Source of the DNA: Chara braunii
Lineage: Eukaryota; Streptophyta; Charophyceae; Charales; Characeae
Assembly (NCBI GenBank): GCA_003427395.1
Contig: BFEA01000049.1
Coordinates: 4,138,359 to 4,177,912, forward strand
Direction of reading: 5' to 3'
DNA: 39,554 nt
In this document: piece after piece, positions 10,005 through 20,639 of the stretch
Position numbering within the stretch: position 1 is the stretch's first letter
Layout: every line of letters begins with the position of its first letter
Notes under the pieces: model-generated
What the model was told of the DNA's origin: nothing
Databases searched by the model: none
The model's input: the letters and a program-made list of their open reading frames with translations, nothing else
Position numbers and translations under genes: made by a program

Positions 10005-10115
10005 CAGTTCCGGTGACAGCAGTGACAATGCTGGCCATAGCGGGAGGTCCTGGTGGTAGCAGCAACGATATTGGTCACAATAGGCAATCTTGGTGACAAC
10101 AACAATACAATGAGT
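10005..10115 (+). repeat. Three diverged copies of a roughly 43-bp unit
   Basis: The units begin GCTAGTCACAGTGGGCAG, GCTGGCCATAGCGGGAGG and ATTGGTCACAATAGGCAA, each followed by a GGTGACAGCAG-like segment. Confidence 0.65.
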
Positions 10116-10744
10116 GTCATCAGCATTCAGTAAGACCGATCATGTGACAAGTAGTCCCAAGATCAGTAAGTATCTGAGGACATCGGACTCAAGACAGGAT
10201 CTTCTTGAGCATGACAGATATCTCGAGCAGAGCAGACTCGAGACTTGAGCACAGTCATCAGATACAGGCCGCAGCAGACCTTAAGTACAGGTGGTCATTG
10301 TCTAATCTTTGAGTATGATATGATCTTCAGAGAAGAGAGAGAGAGTTGACTGTAGTGACAAAGGTTCTATGATATGTCTGTTCGTTTATGGCCTTGATGC
10401 GATAAAGAGCTTTCCTCTTCTCTCACATGTTCATCGATCTTGTCTTTGCCTTGAGTCTATCTGTCTTGCTCCATTTGCATTGATTTTGCTTGATGATTAT
10501 GCTTCCTGATAATCTTGTCACAGTTCTCAAAACTAGAAAATTGGCAAACAAATTCATGCATGACATACTAGAATTTTATGATTAGTATTTGCATGATTCT
10601 TGCTGTTCCGAATCAAAATAAAGGATTCTAAGACCGGGGACCGGCGAAGACCGCAATTGAAGGGTCTCGCTCGAAGCCGGACGCACACAATAGGAAGGGA
10701 TTTGCTTTATTTAATTTATTTTATTTATTGCAAAAATCATCCAA
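10116..10744. other. No feature recognised
   Basis: AT-rich sequence follows the repeats. A TTTATTTAATTTATTTTATTT run near 10704-10729 precedes the LTR relic and could be its flank or part of its start. Confidence 0.45.
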
Positions 10745-11598
10745 ATGTGAGGCACAAGGCCTCGATAAGCCCTACTGGACCCCTATTTGCAACAAAATGA
10801 AGGCAGGCTCGACAAATGACAAGAGGCCTCGCAACTGGGGGAAAATTCAGACAGTTGCGCAGCGCTAGTTGGTTGAAAGCGCCTAGGCCCTGGGCGAGAT
10901 ACGCAGCATGGACCCAACTCAGGCTGCGCCCAGTTGTGCACGGGTAACTGTCAGAGGCCTTGGGCCTGATCCGTTTGGTCTGGGGCTCAGCCTCTCTGGG
11001 CCTACCGGAAGCTTCTGGGCAGGGGCCCAGCGCAGCCAGGCTGCACGCAAGGCATGCAGGCCACTTCCATTTAGGAAAGGGCCTGCACACGGATTGGGCA
11101 TTCGGGCATTGGCAGCATGCTGTGCAAGCGCCGCTGCGCTAACGCTGGCCAGCGCTCACCCGCTCACGGGCGAGCTGGAAGGAGCAGGCAGCCATAGCCG
11201 AGCTGCGTTGTTGTATGCTGGATGGGGCGCATGGTGGTCCTTGGGTGCATGTGGCATCTGTGAGTTGGGGAACGAGGCTGTGAGTGATACGAGAGACATA
11301 CATGGTGCTTGAAGCGTACGGCTTTGGCCGAGACTGCTCGTACTTCGGGGAGCTGTTGACGTCATCGCCAGCATTGTAGATTAGGCTAGATAGGATCTGC
11401 CATCTGTAGTCTGGGCGCCGAGCGCCAGATAGGATATCGACATTGGTTCTTCATTGATGATGATGAGACTGTTCCAGCATTGTCCTTTTTTTTTTTTTTT
11501 TTTGTAGTATCTGTTCTGATCAGTTTAATATTCCAGCATTGTCAATTATGAGCTTTTGCTGTGTTCTTATTTGGTGGAACTCGTAATGCAATTCTGCA
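10745..11598 (+). mobile_element. LTR relic, plus-strand copy of the same family
   Basis: GC-rich plus-strand sequence shares ordered patches with the minus strand of 31749-32815, including TCAGACAGTTGC then GTTGGTTGAA, ACCGGAAGCTTC, GCCATAGCCGAGCTGC, AGATAGGAT and GGGCGCCGAGCGCCAG. It ends TTCTGCAATTGGTTCGAGG, matching the LTR end and the bases just past the primer-binding site of the other copy, with about 14 bases of the site deleted. A 134-codon ORF across it is compositional, not a gene. No gag was found to its right. Confidence 0.55.
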
Positions 11599-11792
11599 AT
11601 TGGTTCGAGGTCACGACTATCTGGTCTCATGTGTATGATGTTGTTTGATTTCTGAAGTTCGCTATCAGTCATTTTCCTTGCACAAAATCCTGCGTGACAG
11701 CCTGTTGGCTTTCTGGTTGCCCTAAGAGGCCTGACCGGAAAAAGTGCGACAGCGTGCGTGTGCGTGTTTTTTTTGTTTTTGAAAATAAAAAG

Positions 11793-11979
11793 GTCTCGAT
11801 GGACCACGGATCAGATATGAAACTGAGCGGAGCAGATACTTTGCTTGATTGTGTGGCGGGAAGGATCGGATACCAAACTGATCGACGCAGATACTACACT
11901 TGATCGTGTTTTTTTTTTTTTGGNGGGGNGNGGGGNGGGGGGGGCGGGGAGAGAGGCGCATAGTTAGATTGGTCTCTCT

Positions 11980-12026
<47 letters not shown>

Positions 12027-12122
12027 CGTGCACGCGTGCATGTGCTTTTTTGTTTTTTTTTAAGTCTCGATGGACCACTGATCTTACATGAAACTGATCG
12101 GAGCTGATACTACACCTGATCG
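11793..12122 (+). repeat. Diverged direct repeat with CT and CG tracts
   Basis: TCTCGATGGACCAC...GATC...CATGAAACTGA occurs at 11793 and 12064, and the TGATCG-GATACTACAC-TGATCGTG part occurs also at 11878. Between them lie a G run with four undetermined bases (11924-11944), a CT tract at 11983-12010 and a CG tract. Confidence 0.65.
12011..12045 (+). repeat. Alternating purine-pyrimidine tract (Z-DNA-prone)
   Basis: Thirty-five bases alternate pyrimidine and purine without a break. They start with 18 bases of CG and continue TGCACGCGTGCATGTGC. Confidence 0.85.
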
Positions 12123-12133
12123 TGGGGGCGGAT

Positions 12134-12167
<34 letters not shown>

Positions 12168-12302
12168 AGCGCGCATGCCCCTCACACCTTTATCGATTGA
12201 TCAATCATCGTAGCAAGACATACCACCTCGATCGAATTATGAGAGAGAGAGAGAGTAGATATGCTGCTTCTCCCGAATGCCACGACGATCGATCGAGCAG
12301 AT

Positions 12303-12303
12303 G

Positions 12304-12348
<45 letters not shown>

Positions 12349-12490
12349 CGTAGGGTTAGCAGTAGAAGTTTTCAGACCTGATCTCTCCTGGGGGTAGTTA
12401 ATTTGATTGGAGGGGGACGGTCGTCATAGCAAGAGAGCGTGCGGGTCGTCATAACATTGTACGGGAGAGTAACAAAGTCGAGCATTGTAC

Positions 12491-12529
<39 letters not shown>

Positions 12530-12676
12530 GCGTAGTGTTAGCAGTGGAAGTTGTTTTCAGACCTGATCTCTCCTGGGGGTAGTTAATTTGCTGGAAGGGG
12601 GTGGGTCGTCATAGCAGGGGAGCGTGCGGGTCATCATAACATCGTGGGGAAGAGTAGCCTAGTCGAGCGTTGTAGA

Positions 12677-12700
<24 letters not shown>
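12303..12700 (+). repeat. Tandem duplication with a CT tract per unit
   Basis: Each unit has a (CT)n tract followed by about 145-150 bp beginning TTGCGTAG-GTTAGCAGT and containing AGACCTGATCTCTCCTGGGG and GAGCGTGCGGGTC. Units start near 12303 and 12491, and a third CT tract at 12676 runs into (AC)n to 12720. Smaller CT/GA tracts lie at 12136-12165 and 12239-12254. Confidence 0.8.
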
Positions 12701-12721
<21 letters not shown>

Positions 12722-12889
12722 AGCTCGTAGTTCGAAAGGAACAAAGAAACGAAAGCAGCAGCCATCAATAACAAAGTGGAGTTAACTCATCATCAGTCAT
12801 CATAACGTGGTCGTCTGAAAGACTCCACGCAATGCACTTGTCAGCGTCCGACCTTCAGGATGTGGAGCCCAACCTCCCACAAGTAAAAA

Positions 12890-13018
12890 AGCGTAGTGTG
12901 TGTTTAGTCTGGGTGTGTTCGTGTATGTGCGAGTGCGTAGTGTTCAGTCTGGGTGTGTTTGTGTATGTGTGAGTGCGTAGTGTTCAGTCTGGGTGTGTTT
13001 GTGTATGTGTGTGTGTGT
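12890..13018 (+). repeat. GT-rich minisatellite, unit about 40 bp
   Basis: Three units carry TTCAGTCTGGGTGTGTTTG (or near variants), with starts near 12891, 12935 and 12975. Confidence 0.8.
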
Positions 13019-13582
13019 CTTGTCATGTTTGCTACACACAACTCCATAAAAAAGCATTACTAAGCCAGGCTGTTTCGTCGACTTCCACCGACTCATCATG
13101 AGGTTGAACCCCGACAGTCGGCCCGGGATGTCGTGTGTGTGTGTGTGTTAGTGTGGAGTAGAGTAAAGTCGAAGTCGAGCGTGGTAGCATAGGATAGGAA
13201 AGTAAAGTCTATAGTACAGAGTAGAGTAGCATAGGGGTGGGTCTTTACCACGTCGTAGAATTTGCCCATGCCGCCACCAAAAAGGCACGTCCCCACCCAA
13301 AAACAGTACACACGCCGCCACAAAAAAGTAGTTACATCACGGGCAGCCTACGGGAACCCGTTTGCCCGAACACAAAACCCCACCGGTAGGTACCGCGCCA
13401 CCTGGCCAACGGCCTGGATTGACGCACAATATTAATATCTAAAGATCGCGCGCCGATACAGCCCATCGATCCGGTAGGACCCGATGGCCTGGATTTCCGA
13501 TTTATTACATGTTTCCGACGAACCAGGCCGTGGGCTGGTAGGACCGAAGACGGCCTGGATCAGAGATCAATTCCCTTAGCAA
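13019..13582. other. No gene recognised
   Basis: It includes a GT run near 13133-13149, GTAGAG/AAAGTCTA words, and three diverged GGCCTGGAT blocks (13411, 13489, 13552). Confidence 0.5.
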
Positions 13583-14227
13583 TATTACTCCTTTGACCAG
13601 GTAAGTTAGGATCAAGGTGAAGCGATTTGGACAAACAAAAATTCAATTGGACAATCATCAAACCAAATTGGTCAGTTCGGTTTTCCTATTTAGTACATGG
13701 TTGGAACCAATTTGGACAGCCGATATAGGTTGGGAGAAGTGATGAGCATTTTGAACATATCAGATTTAGGTTGGGAGAAACGATGAGCATTTTGGACATA
13801 CTGGATATAGGTTGGGATAAATGATGACCATTTTGGACAGAATGATTTAACAGTTTGGAGTCTTTGGACGCATGACGGAGTTAGGCAGATTGATTTAACA
13901 AATTAGTATTACCAAAACCACATTTAGTTCAACAGTCAACCGATTCGAGATTCTGCGCACACCATCGGGACCAACAAAGATATCAATTTAGTGAAGCGAT
14001 TTTGCATGTTAGTCACAAGCGTCTGAATCACGGGCCTGCTGCTCCCATAAACTGTCGACCTAGAACTTCGACCAACAAAGATTAGCTTTGCCGAAGTTTC
14101 GTGTCACCTCTCTAATCCATCCTTGGCACATCCACCTAGGTGAGGCAGGTACAACTGCATTGACGATGTTCAGAGGCGAAAGATCATCGAGAGTGCATGC
14201 ACGTGGGTTCTCTTGTGCAATCATCGA

Positions 14228-14293
14228 ACCCACGGGCCTTGTGCAAACAGATCATCCAACCCACGGGCACGTGAACGCACAAGGCCCGTGGGT
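14228..14293. repeat. Perfect 17-bp inverted repeat (hairpin)
   Basis: ACCCACGGGCCTTGTGC at 14228-14244 has its exact reverse complement at 14277-14293, with a 32-base loop that carries a third CCCACGGGCACGTG block. Confidence 0.85.
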
Positions 14294-14600
14294 CGATGCT
14301 CGGCGGAAGTGAATGCTCGTTGATGGATGCACGCAGCACATGCGAGAGTGAATGCACGTGGGTAGCCGTACCTAGGTGTATGTGTGCAGGACACGTGAGC
14401 AACGCATGATTTTGTGTGGGGCCCACCAATTTATGCGCTCGTCAGTCTAAATCGTTCGGTCCTTTGACGAAGGGCACAATGGGTCTGTCCAAGTTTCTAG
14501 AATACCTGTCCATATCGGTTCACAAGATGTCCTATTCTGAACTACATGTCCAAGAAGCTTCTACAAAAATCTAAAACGCTTGGCTACATGGCGGATTCCA

Positions 14601-14800
14601 ATCTACCAGTCCAAGAAGCTTCTTCGAAATTCCAAATCGTTCGCCATTTCTCTAACTTCGACGCTTTCACCTAAATTTGATTAGAAAAAACATCCAATAC
14701 CAATCTGCCGGTCCAAGAAGCTTCTTCGAAATTCCAAATCGGTTCGCCGTTGCTCTAACTTCGACGCATTCACCTAATTTGATTAAAAAAAATCCAATAC
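14601..14800 (+). repeat. Tandem duplication of about 100 bp
   Basis: Two copies share GTCCAAGAAGCTTCTTCG and CTAACTTCGACGC-TTCACC. A more diverged copy lies at about 14550-14600. Confidence 0.8.
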
Positions 14801-14904
14801 GGTATTGTTTTTGGCAAGAACCTGGTAGGGCCTGCCCATTTTGGTTCACGATATGTCCAAATAGCGGCAGTATGCATCTAACTTACCTGGTCAAAGGAGT
14901 AATA

Positions 14905-16279
14905 GTGCAGGGATGAGGAAGAGGAGGAGAACAGAGACGAGACATAAAAACATTTGTTGGCTCGGAAGAGGGATGGCCATCTACTGAAAGAGTAATGCTG
15001 ATGACCGCATTGGGAGAAGAAGGTAAGGAAGATGCAAATAGTAATGATGAAGACATTGGGGGGAAGGTCGCGGATGGGAGGGAAACTGGGGGGGGAGCAG
15101 GAAGGGGGGGAGCAAGAAGAGGGTGCAGCTTGTAAGCGTTGAATGATCAACTTGAGGAGGGGAAGAAAAAGTCTAAAAAGGAAAATCTCAGCTAGAAAAT
15201 ATTCACATGGGAAGCAGCAGGAGGAGGAGGGGAAGCAGGAGAAGGAAAAGAAAAGAAAAAAAAAAGTGGGGGCAGTTAATGTGAGAGATGGAATGGCAGA
15301 TGCATGTCGAGATGTGCAGTGTGGTGCAAGAGAGGTAGATCAAGCCCCTGGGCAACCAGCTAAGATCCAGCGTGGTGACTCCAAGCTGAGTAAAACTGAA
15401 TCAGAGAACAGAGAAAATACACCCACGCCTGGACTCTGAACAGACAAAAGTACTCACGCCTGCCTGCAAACTCACTCTCCAACTGGCCTCACAATGGCCG
15501 TGGCCTAGAAGGCCAACACCAAGGGTGTACGCGGTAAAGGGGGCCTGCCCAAAGGATGTCTGAACCACCAGGCTCGGTGTGGGAGGCCCCAACATGCCAC
15601 AATCCCGTTATAGCCTTTACAGTCACTGAAGCATTCGATACCTCGCCACGATGGTAGTGACCCTCGCCATACTCCGCACGTTCATAGACCTTCACAAACA
15701 TATCCAAGCATAACACCATCATACAGAACCCCCTCAAGGCGAATATGGGGTAACCGCAAATACTGGTATCACAAATCTTATGTTCCTAACACCATAATAG
15801 AATAAGCGTTAGAATATGCGAAGCTCTGACAGACTGAGAGCTGTTTCACATTTCGTTCATCTCGTCAGTGGGTCACCACCGTGTGAGGATGTCCCATTAA
15901 GGCCATGAAGAGAAAGATTACATCGGCATTGAAAAATGAGCTGGCAGAGCAAATTTTGCACCAAAAAAACACACTTTTGCCTTGGGGTTTAAGACCCTTT
16001 TAAGTTTTAAATTTTATTCCATTTTTTCACTTTTTTTTTTTTTTGCTGTTGGTTTATTTGGTGTCCACTCTATGGACTGGTGACAAGCCTGGCTTGAAAG
16101 GTATGGTACGTTTGCCATTATGACCCTGAAAAAAACTCCTGAAAATTCAGGGCTCTGTTAACCGCTTCTCAGCTGGCACTCAAGCAGGAAATCCCGTCGA
16201 CAACTCTTAAAGCACAGAAAGCACACACAATTGCAGACAACCAAGAAGCTCAGGATATGAAGGGGGGTGGTTTACTCAC
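14905..16279. other. No gene recognised left of exon F
   Basis: It contains a purine-rich strand (GGGGGA/GGAGGAGG and A runs) at about 14910-15275 and mixed sequence to 16279. This is where downstream hinge or ear exons of the minus-strand gene might lie, but I found none with a convincing motif. Confidence 0.5.
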
Positions 16280-16397
16280 CTGGTGATGTGAAGGCAGTTG
16301 GCACAGGTGCAGACAGAAGATCAAGCAGCATATTACCTGCCGACTGTGATTGAGGAGCTGCAGGTGTGTCGTCCACACTCAGATCCAACAAATCGGC
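16280..16397 (-). CDS. AP1G: AP-1 gamma-adaptin, exon F (hinge)
   Basis: A minus-strand exon of 39 codons plus one base encodes ADLLDLSVDD, a Pro/Gln/Ser-rich stretch, then NMLLDLLSAPVP. Gamma-adaptin hinges carry such LLDL/LLDLL motifs, which are clathrin-box-like and bind the clathrin terminal domain. The acceptor is catctttccag|GCCGAT and the donor is CACCAG|gtgagt; both are strong. It lies about 9.3 kb downstream of tentative exon E on the same strand. Hinges are poorly conserved, and other clathrin adaptors such as GGA proteins share the motifs, so assignment to this gene rests on strand, order and motif. No ear-domain exon was found between here and base 1. Confidence 0.72.
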
Positions 16398-16940
16398 CTG
16401 GAAAGATGGGCATTTCAACGATGACAAGAACATTGCAGTTGCATCAGACAGACTCTCCTCACCACAAAAAAATGATCCTTCCAAAAACTATTTGATTTAT
16501 CACAACCCAATATATAAGTAAATCTTGTCGATGCTGTTTGATGTTGGGTTTGGGTAGGTCCAGAGTGCATCGTACTGGGGCAATCCAAGAGGAATAATTT
16601 GTGGATCATATCCGATTCTTTCTACCTTACCTACCTGTCAACAAAGCGTAACATTGAAAGTCACACCCTCAACCTATGGTTTTAGAGATCATCATTCTAC
16701 CATTGGAAGTATTTTCCTCACAAAGCGAAGTGTGAGTGATTTATGGACTTTGCATCTATTTGTGTATTTGGCGACTGGTTTACTCCTTTCCTTGATTTTA
16801 ATTGGCCTTTCTTTCTTATTGCTTCTTCATCCAGCCTAACTTGCCCGGAAATTCTGTCAGCTTACAAATGCGGCGGTGAGGGCGGTCATAAGGTAACACA
16901 TAGTTATCAAAGTGTGCGACAGAACTTCTCACTAGGGGCA

Positions 16941-17240
16941 TATGGCTCAACCTTCAACCAGCAACAGTAGACGAAATAAAGTATGCCATGAAAGCACATT
17001 CATATAGGCTCGCAGAGCAGAAGCTTCACGTCTTGCTACATTTTGTGCCCGGAGCTGTGATGCACGCACACTGGCAAACTCGATGAAAATTATGGCTAAC
17101 CTTAAGCTGGCAACAGTAGAGGAAACAGAGCAGGCCATAAAAGCACATTCATAAAGATCCAAACAGCAGACGCTTTGCGTCTGCGCTCCATGCCCAGCAC
17201 GTCTTGCGGTCGTGCCTGGAGCTGTGATGCAAGCCCCTTG
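16941..17240 (+). repeat. Tandem duplication, period 150 bp
   Basis: TATGGCT starts each copy at 16941 and 17091. Shared blocks are GGCAACAGTAGA, AAAGCACATTCATA and GGAGCTGTGATGCA. The copies are moderately diverged. Confidence 0.75.
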
Positions 17241-17454
17241 GCGCTTATAAGAGATGAGGCGCGAAGAGCGGTCGTTTTGTGGGACGCATACCCTGCAGCC
17301 TCCGGCCTTGTGCACTTGGGGAAGCATGCCAACGCATGCTCACCCTTGGCCCTCCGACTGCTGTTGGTCAAAACCAGCAAAGCCTCAGTCACAGTGGCAA
17401 AATAGTTACTGTGCGAGATTACCTGTGTTACGAACCTGGTCATTCTCGAAGTGC

Positions 17455-17768
17455 AAATTCACAATGAAAGACAATGCCACCCAATTGCGAAAGAAATGAA
17501 AGCACTTGCAAAGAGACAGAGAACAGAGAACAGAGAAAGAAGAAGAAGAAGAAGAAGAAGAAGAAGAAGAAGAAGAAGAAGAAGAAGAAGAAGAAGAAGA
17601 AGAAGAAGAAGAAGATGTACACGAGCAAGACCAATGACAAATTCCCCTTCTCTCTCCTCCTTCCTCCTCCTCCTTAACTTCGCCAATCTTATTCTTCTTC
17701 CCAATAATAATAATAACAATGAGTGGATGAACCAGAATCAATATCTGAAGTTCCCTCTTACTGCTGAT

Positions 17769-17804
<36 letters not shown>

Positions 17805-18110
17805 GGTCCACCATAGCTATGGCTTCCCCCCTTCTTCCACCTCTCACAAGCCTAGGCTATGGCGGGCAACTGAGGGCTCTGCCCCTCTCTGTGCAAAGGA
17901 CAACACAAAGCAGCTGTGGCGCTGCACTCCTGTCCAAAGGACAACCAAAAGCAGCTATGCTGCTGCTGACTAAACCGCCATGCCTGACTCTGCCTCAAGC
18001 TTCCTTGGTGAGGCACTACCCCAACTGTGCCCTTCCAGATGCAGCGCCCAACAAGGTGATGAAGATGGTGTCCACCATAGCCAGGTAGGAACCTCGACAC
18101 TCTCCTCCTT
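17455..18110 (+). repeat. Diverged dispersed repeat, copy 1, with (GAA)n and (CAA)n
   Basis: It shares ordered blocks with 26966-27420: CACAA-GAAAGACAA-GCC-CC-AATTGC, a GAAGAA-rich stretch, CAGAATCAA followed by CCCTTACTGC, and GATGAAG-TG---GTCCACC-TAGCCA near the end. It contains (GAA)n at 17538-17614 and (CAA)n at 17768-17803. Confidence 0.55.
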
Positions 18111-19045
18111 CGCCCACTTCTTCCTCCTCCTCAGGCTGGGCTGCTCACCATAGCCAGGCTGAGCGCCCAGCTGCCCTTCACCTCCAGGCAGCGCTGTACA
18201 AGTCCAGCGCTTGGCTCAGCAGCATGGCGCCAATCCTTGCATACCGCAAATGAGGAGGAGCTTGCTCCTCCGGAAGATATAGCGGCCTACTGGCCTCTTG
18301 GGCAGTGACTTCCTAGGCCGAGCGGCCTCCCAGCAACTGGTACCTCCTCCCTTTCGGAGGGAAACATCATTGCAGGCTCTGCTATCGTCCGGACAGGCCC
18401 TAGACTCAGGCTACTTGGACTGGTACCGGCCTACCTCTATCCTACCGCTACTGGGCCTCTAAAAATGCCAACTTTTTGTCTTCTGCTCGGCCTCCAGTAC
18501 CCGACACTCCTACCACTACTTAAGTACCGGCCTACCTGCTACTTGAGTGTTTTTCCCCGCTAAGTGTCGTGGGCCTACCCCCGCTACTTGAGTGTTTTCC
18601 CCGCTGCAACCCTCAAAGTCACGGCCACAGGTAAGTACCGGCCCTGCGGGGCCTTTCAACCAACAAGTACCCTTGCGGGTCACACACACACTCAGCCGAC
18701 AAGCACTCAGACAGGCATGCCAACCAGCAGGCACGCACACACACACAGACTTGGAAACCACAGCAGAATGCGGGAATCTCAGCAAGGCATTCATTCCATC
18801 GGCAAATCCCAGAAATCAGCAGTGTTCTCAGTCTGTGTTTTTGGTGGGTCATTACACCTGGATCTTAAATCATCTATTTGCATTAACCACCCATGCTATG
18901 GACGTAGGAGCATTAAACCATCAATCGACAACCCCTAAGTTCCCCAAAACATGCTCTCCGCCGAGCCTGCAATCCACTGCATGTCGTCCTTTTCTTTATC
19001 CTTCATACCGCAAGTACATCTGAACCTCTTTTTTGTGAGCCAAAT

Positions 19046-19219
19046 TGACTCACTCCTAAAAGTTATGGGACTCGCCCCAGGCCAGGCCTGGGGCTGGGTA
19101 AAATTCCCTTTTTGTCCCGTGTGGTGCCAGTGCCAATCCTGACGCGCACTACAGAATTCTTTTCTACATGGCACCAGGCGCGCCGTGGGGCAAGTCCCCT
19201 AACTTTTAGGAGTGAGTCA
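19046..19219. mobile_element. 174-bp inverted-repeat (MITE-like) element
   Basis: Arms of 34 bp (19046-19079 and 19186-19219, starting TGACTCACTCCTAAAAGTTA) match with two mismatches. The interior has no coding potential. No clear target duplication was seen. Confidence 0.72.
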
Positions 19220-19362
19220 TTTTTGACTCTAAAGTTTGCCTGGGCGGTGCGAGGTGCTGGTACCAGCCGACCTTGGAACTGAAGTGCGGTACCTCGTGCC
19301 AGCAAATGGCACAAAAAAGACAAGGGAGAAAAAAAAAACAAACTAAATAGAGGTCAATAATG

Positions 19363-19787
19363 TCGGGGAAGGCCCTCACTAAGGGCATACCAGTACTTTC
19401 CAGAATGTATCTGACCGCTATCACTGCCAAATCTTTGATGTCTTCACTTTTTCTTTTCTTTCTTTCTTAGTGGCCCTGCCAGCGAGGCAGGGTGTCTTTC
19501 AGGAAAGGCCCTCACTGAGGCATACTCACACTAGTAATTTCCAGAAAGTATCCGACCACTTTCACGACCAAATCTTTGTTTCTTTTTTTTCACCCTTGTT
19601 TGTTTCTTTCCTCATATGCCGTTCTCAGGAAAGGCCCTCACTGAGTGCAACCTCATACCAGTACTTTCCGTAATGTATCTGACCGCTATTGCGTGCAAAA
19701 TTGCAAATCTATCTTTGTTTTCTTTTTTTCCTTCTTGTTTTGTTCTTTCTAAAGATTAGTGCCCTGCCAGCGAGGCGGGTGTCTTCA
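19363..19787 (+). repeat. Tandem array of three roughly 125-160-bp units
   Basis: Units start with GGAAAGGCCCTCACT (or GGGAAGG...) near 19363, 19500 and 19627, followed by AGTACTTTCC, GTATCTGACCGCTAT and a T-rich part. GCCCTGCCAGCGAGGC follows units 1 and 3. Confidence 0.8.
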
Positions 19788-20185
19788 GGTGCTCTGCAGT
19801 AAAAAGTGCAGCGCACTAGATTCTCTTTCATTTTTTTTTCCCGATTTCGTTTTCAACAATTCTTTTGGGCCCACCAGCCCTTTTCCCACCGAGCCTCTAC
19901 CGAGCCTGTTCACTGTAGATTTCACCCCGGTGTTCACTGACACATCCTATCTACAGCACAGGGGCAGATGGACTGGTTGCGTAACCCCTTTCCTTTCGGG
20001 AACAAGAATGCATGCTAGTTATTTACGGCCCGGTGGAGTTGCACATGATTTACCCTTGGGTTTAAGCAAAATATATTTTTCTATATTGACGACAATTTGT
20101 TTCTCGTACAGACACCATAACATGAAACGTTAACAAACAGTCGTTCTCCATCCCATGCTCACTGTAGGTCTAGAGTCTAGACGTA

Positions 20186-20236
20186 GATTCTTCGGAACCA
20201 GGGGGAGCTGTAGAGTTCTCTCTTACCACTGGGCTA
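20186..20236 (-). mobile_element. tRNA-like SINE head candidate
   Basis: On the minus strand TAGCCCAGTGG matches the Pol III box A consensus exactly, and 30 bases later GGTTCCGAAGAATC resembles an interrupted box B. It is not foldable as a full tRNA. It could be a degenerate SINE or chance. Confidence 0.32.
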
Positions 20237-20639
20237 TTTGCTAGGATCCCCTATGAATCTTGGTCCTCCGAATTCTTAAATTCAGCACACTGAGGATGGA
20301 ACGATCCAAGATTCGGGGCACTCCACAGGACACCAAAGTCGCAACGAAATTGAACCACAAATATGACATGGTTAAGTTGAATATTTGGTTTGGAATAGTT
20401 GATTACAACACGTCTGATCATCGGTTAAGTTAATTAACATACACAAGCAGGTGCAGCCCGCGCAGCTCCGCCCGCGAAAAAAGTCAGGAAGCAACCCCAA
20501 TGAAGAATCTCACTTCGCTCTTTCTGTCTCTGACTCTATGTTTTCTTTGTTAGTGTATGGCTGGTGCTTTCTGTATCACTGTTTTAGCTCTCAGCGTCTT
20601 CTGTCTTTCTAAGTGTTTATGGAAATCAGAATAGTAAAC

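Larger units (their letters stand above)
13583..14904. mobile_element. 1.32-kb element with 27-bp perfect terminal inverted repeats
   Basis: The sequence beginning TATTACTCCTTTGACC at 13583 recurs as an exact 27-bp reverse complement ending at 14904. Both termini start with TA, which would fit a Tc1/mariner-type TA target site, although family assignment is uncertain. Inside are a roughly 49-bp unit in three copies (about 13722-13845, AGGTTGGGA-AA-TGATGA), a 17-bp hairpin and a roughly 103-bp duplication. No transposase ORF is present, so it would be non-autonomous. Confidence 0.7.

Noticed and set aside
10908-11312. 134-codon GC-rich plus-strand ORF
   Set aside because: It lies in the LTR relic; the other copy of the LTR does not keep the frame.
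15489-15737. 82-codon minus-strand ORF as a gamma-adaptin ear exon
   Set aside because: It lacks the ear-domain pattern and has no proper splice borders.
17451-17816. Poly-Arg, poly-Lys and poly-Ser ORFs
   Set aside because: Translation of the (GAA)n tract.
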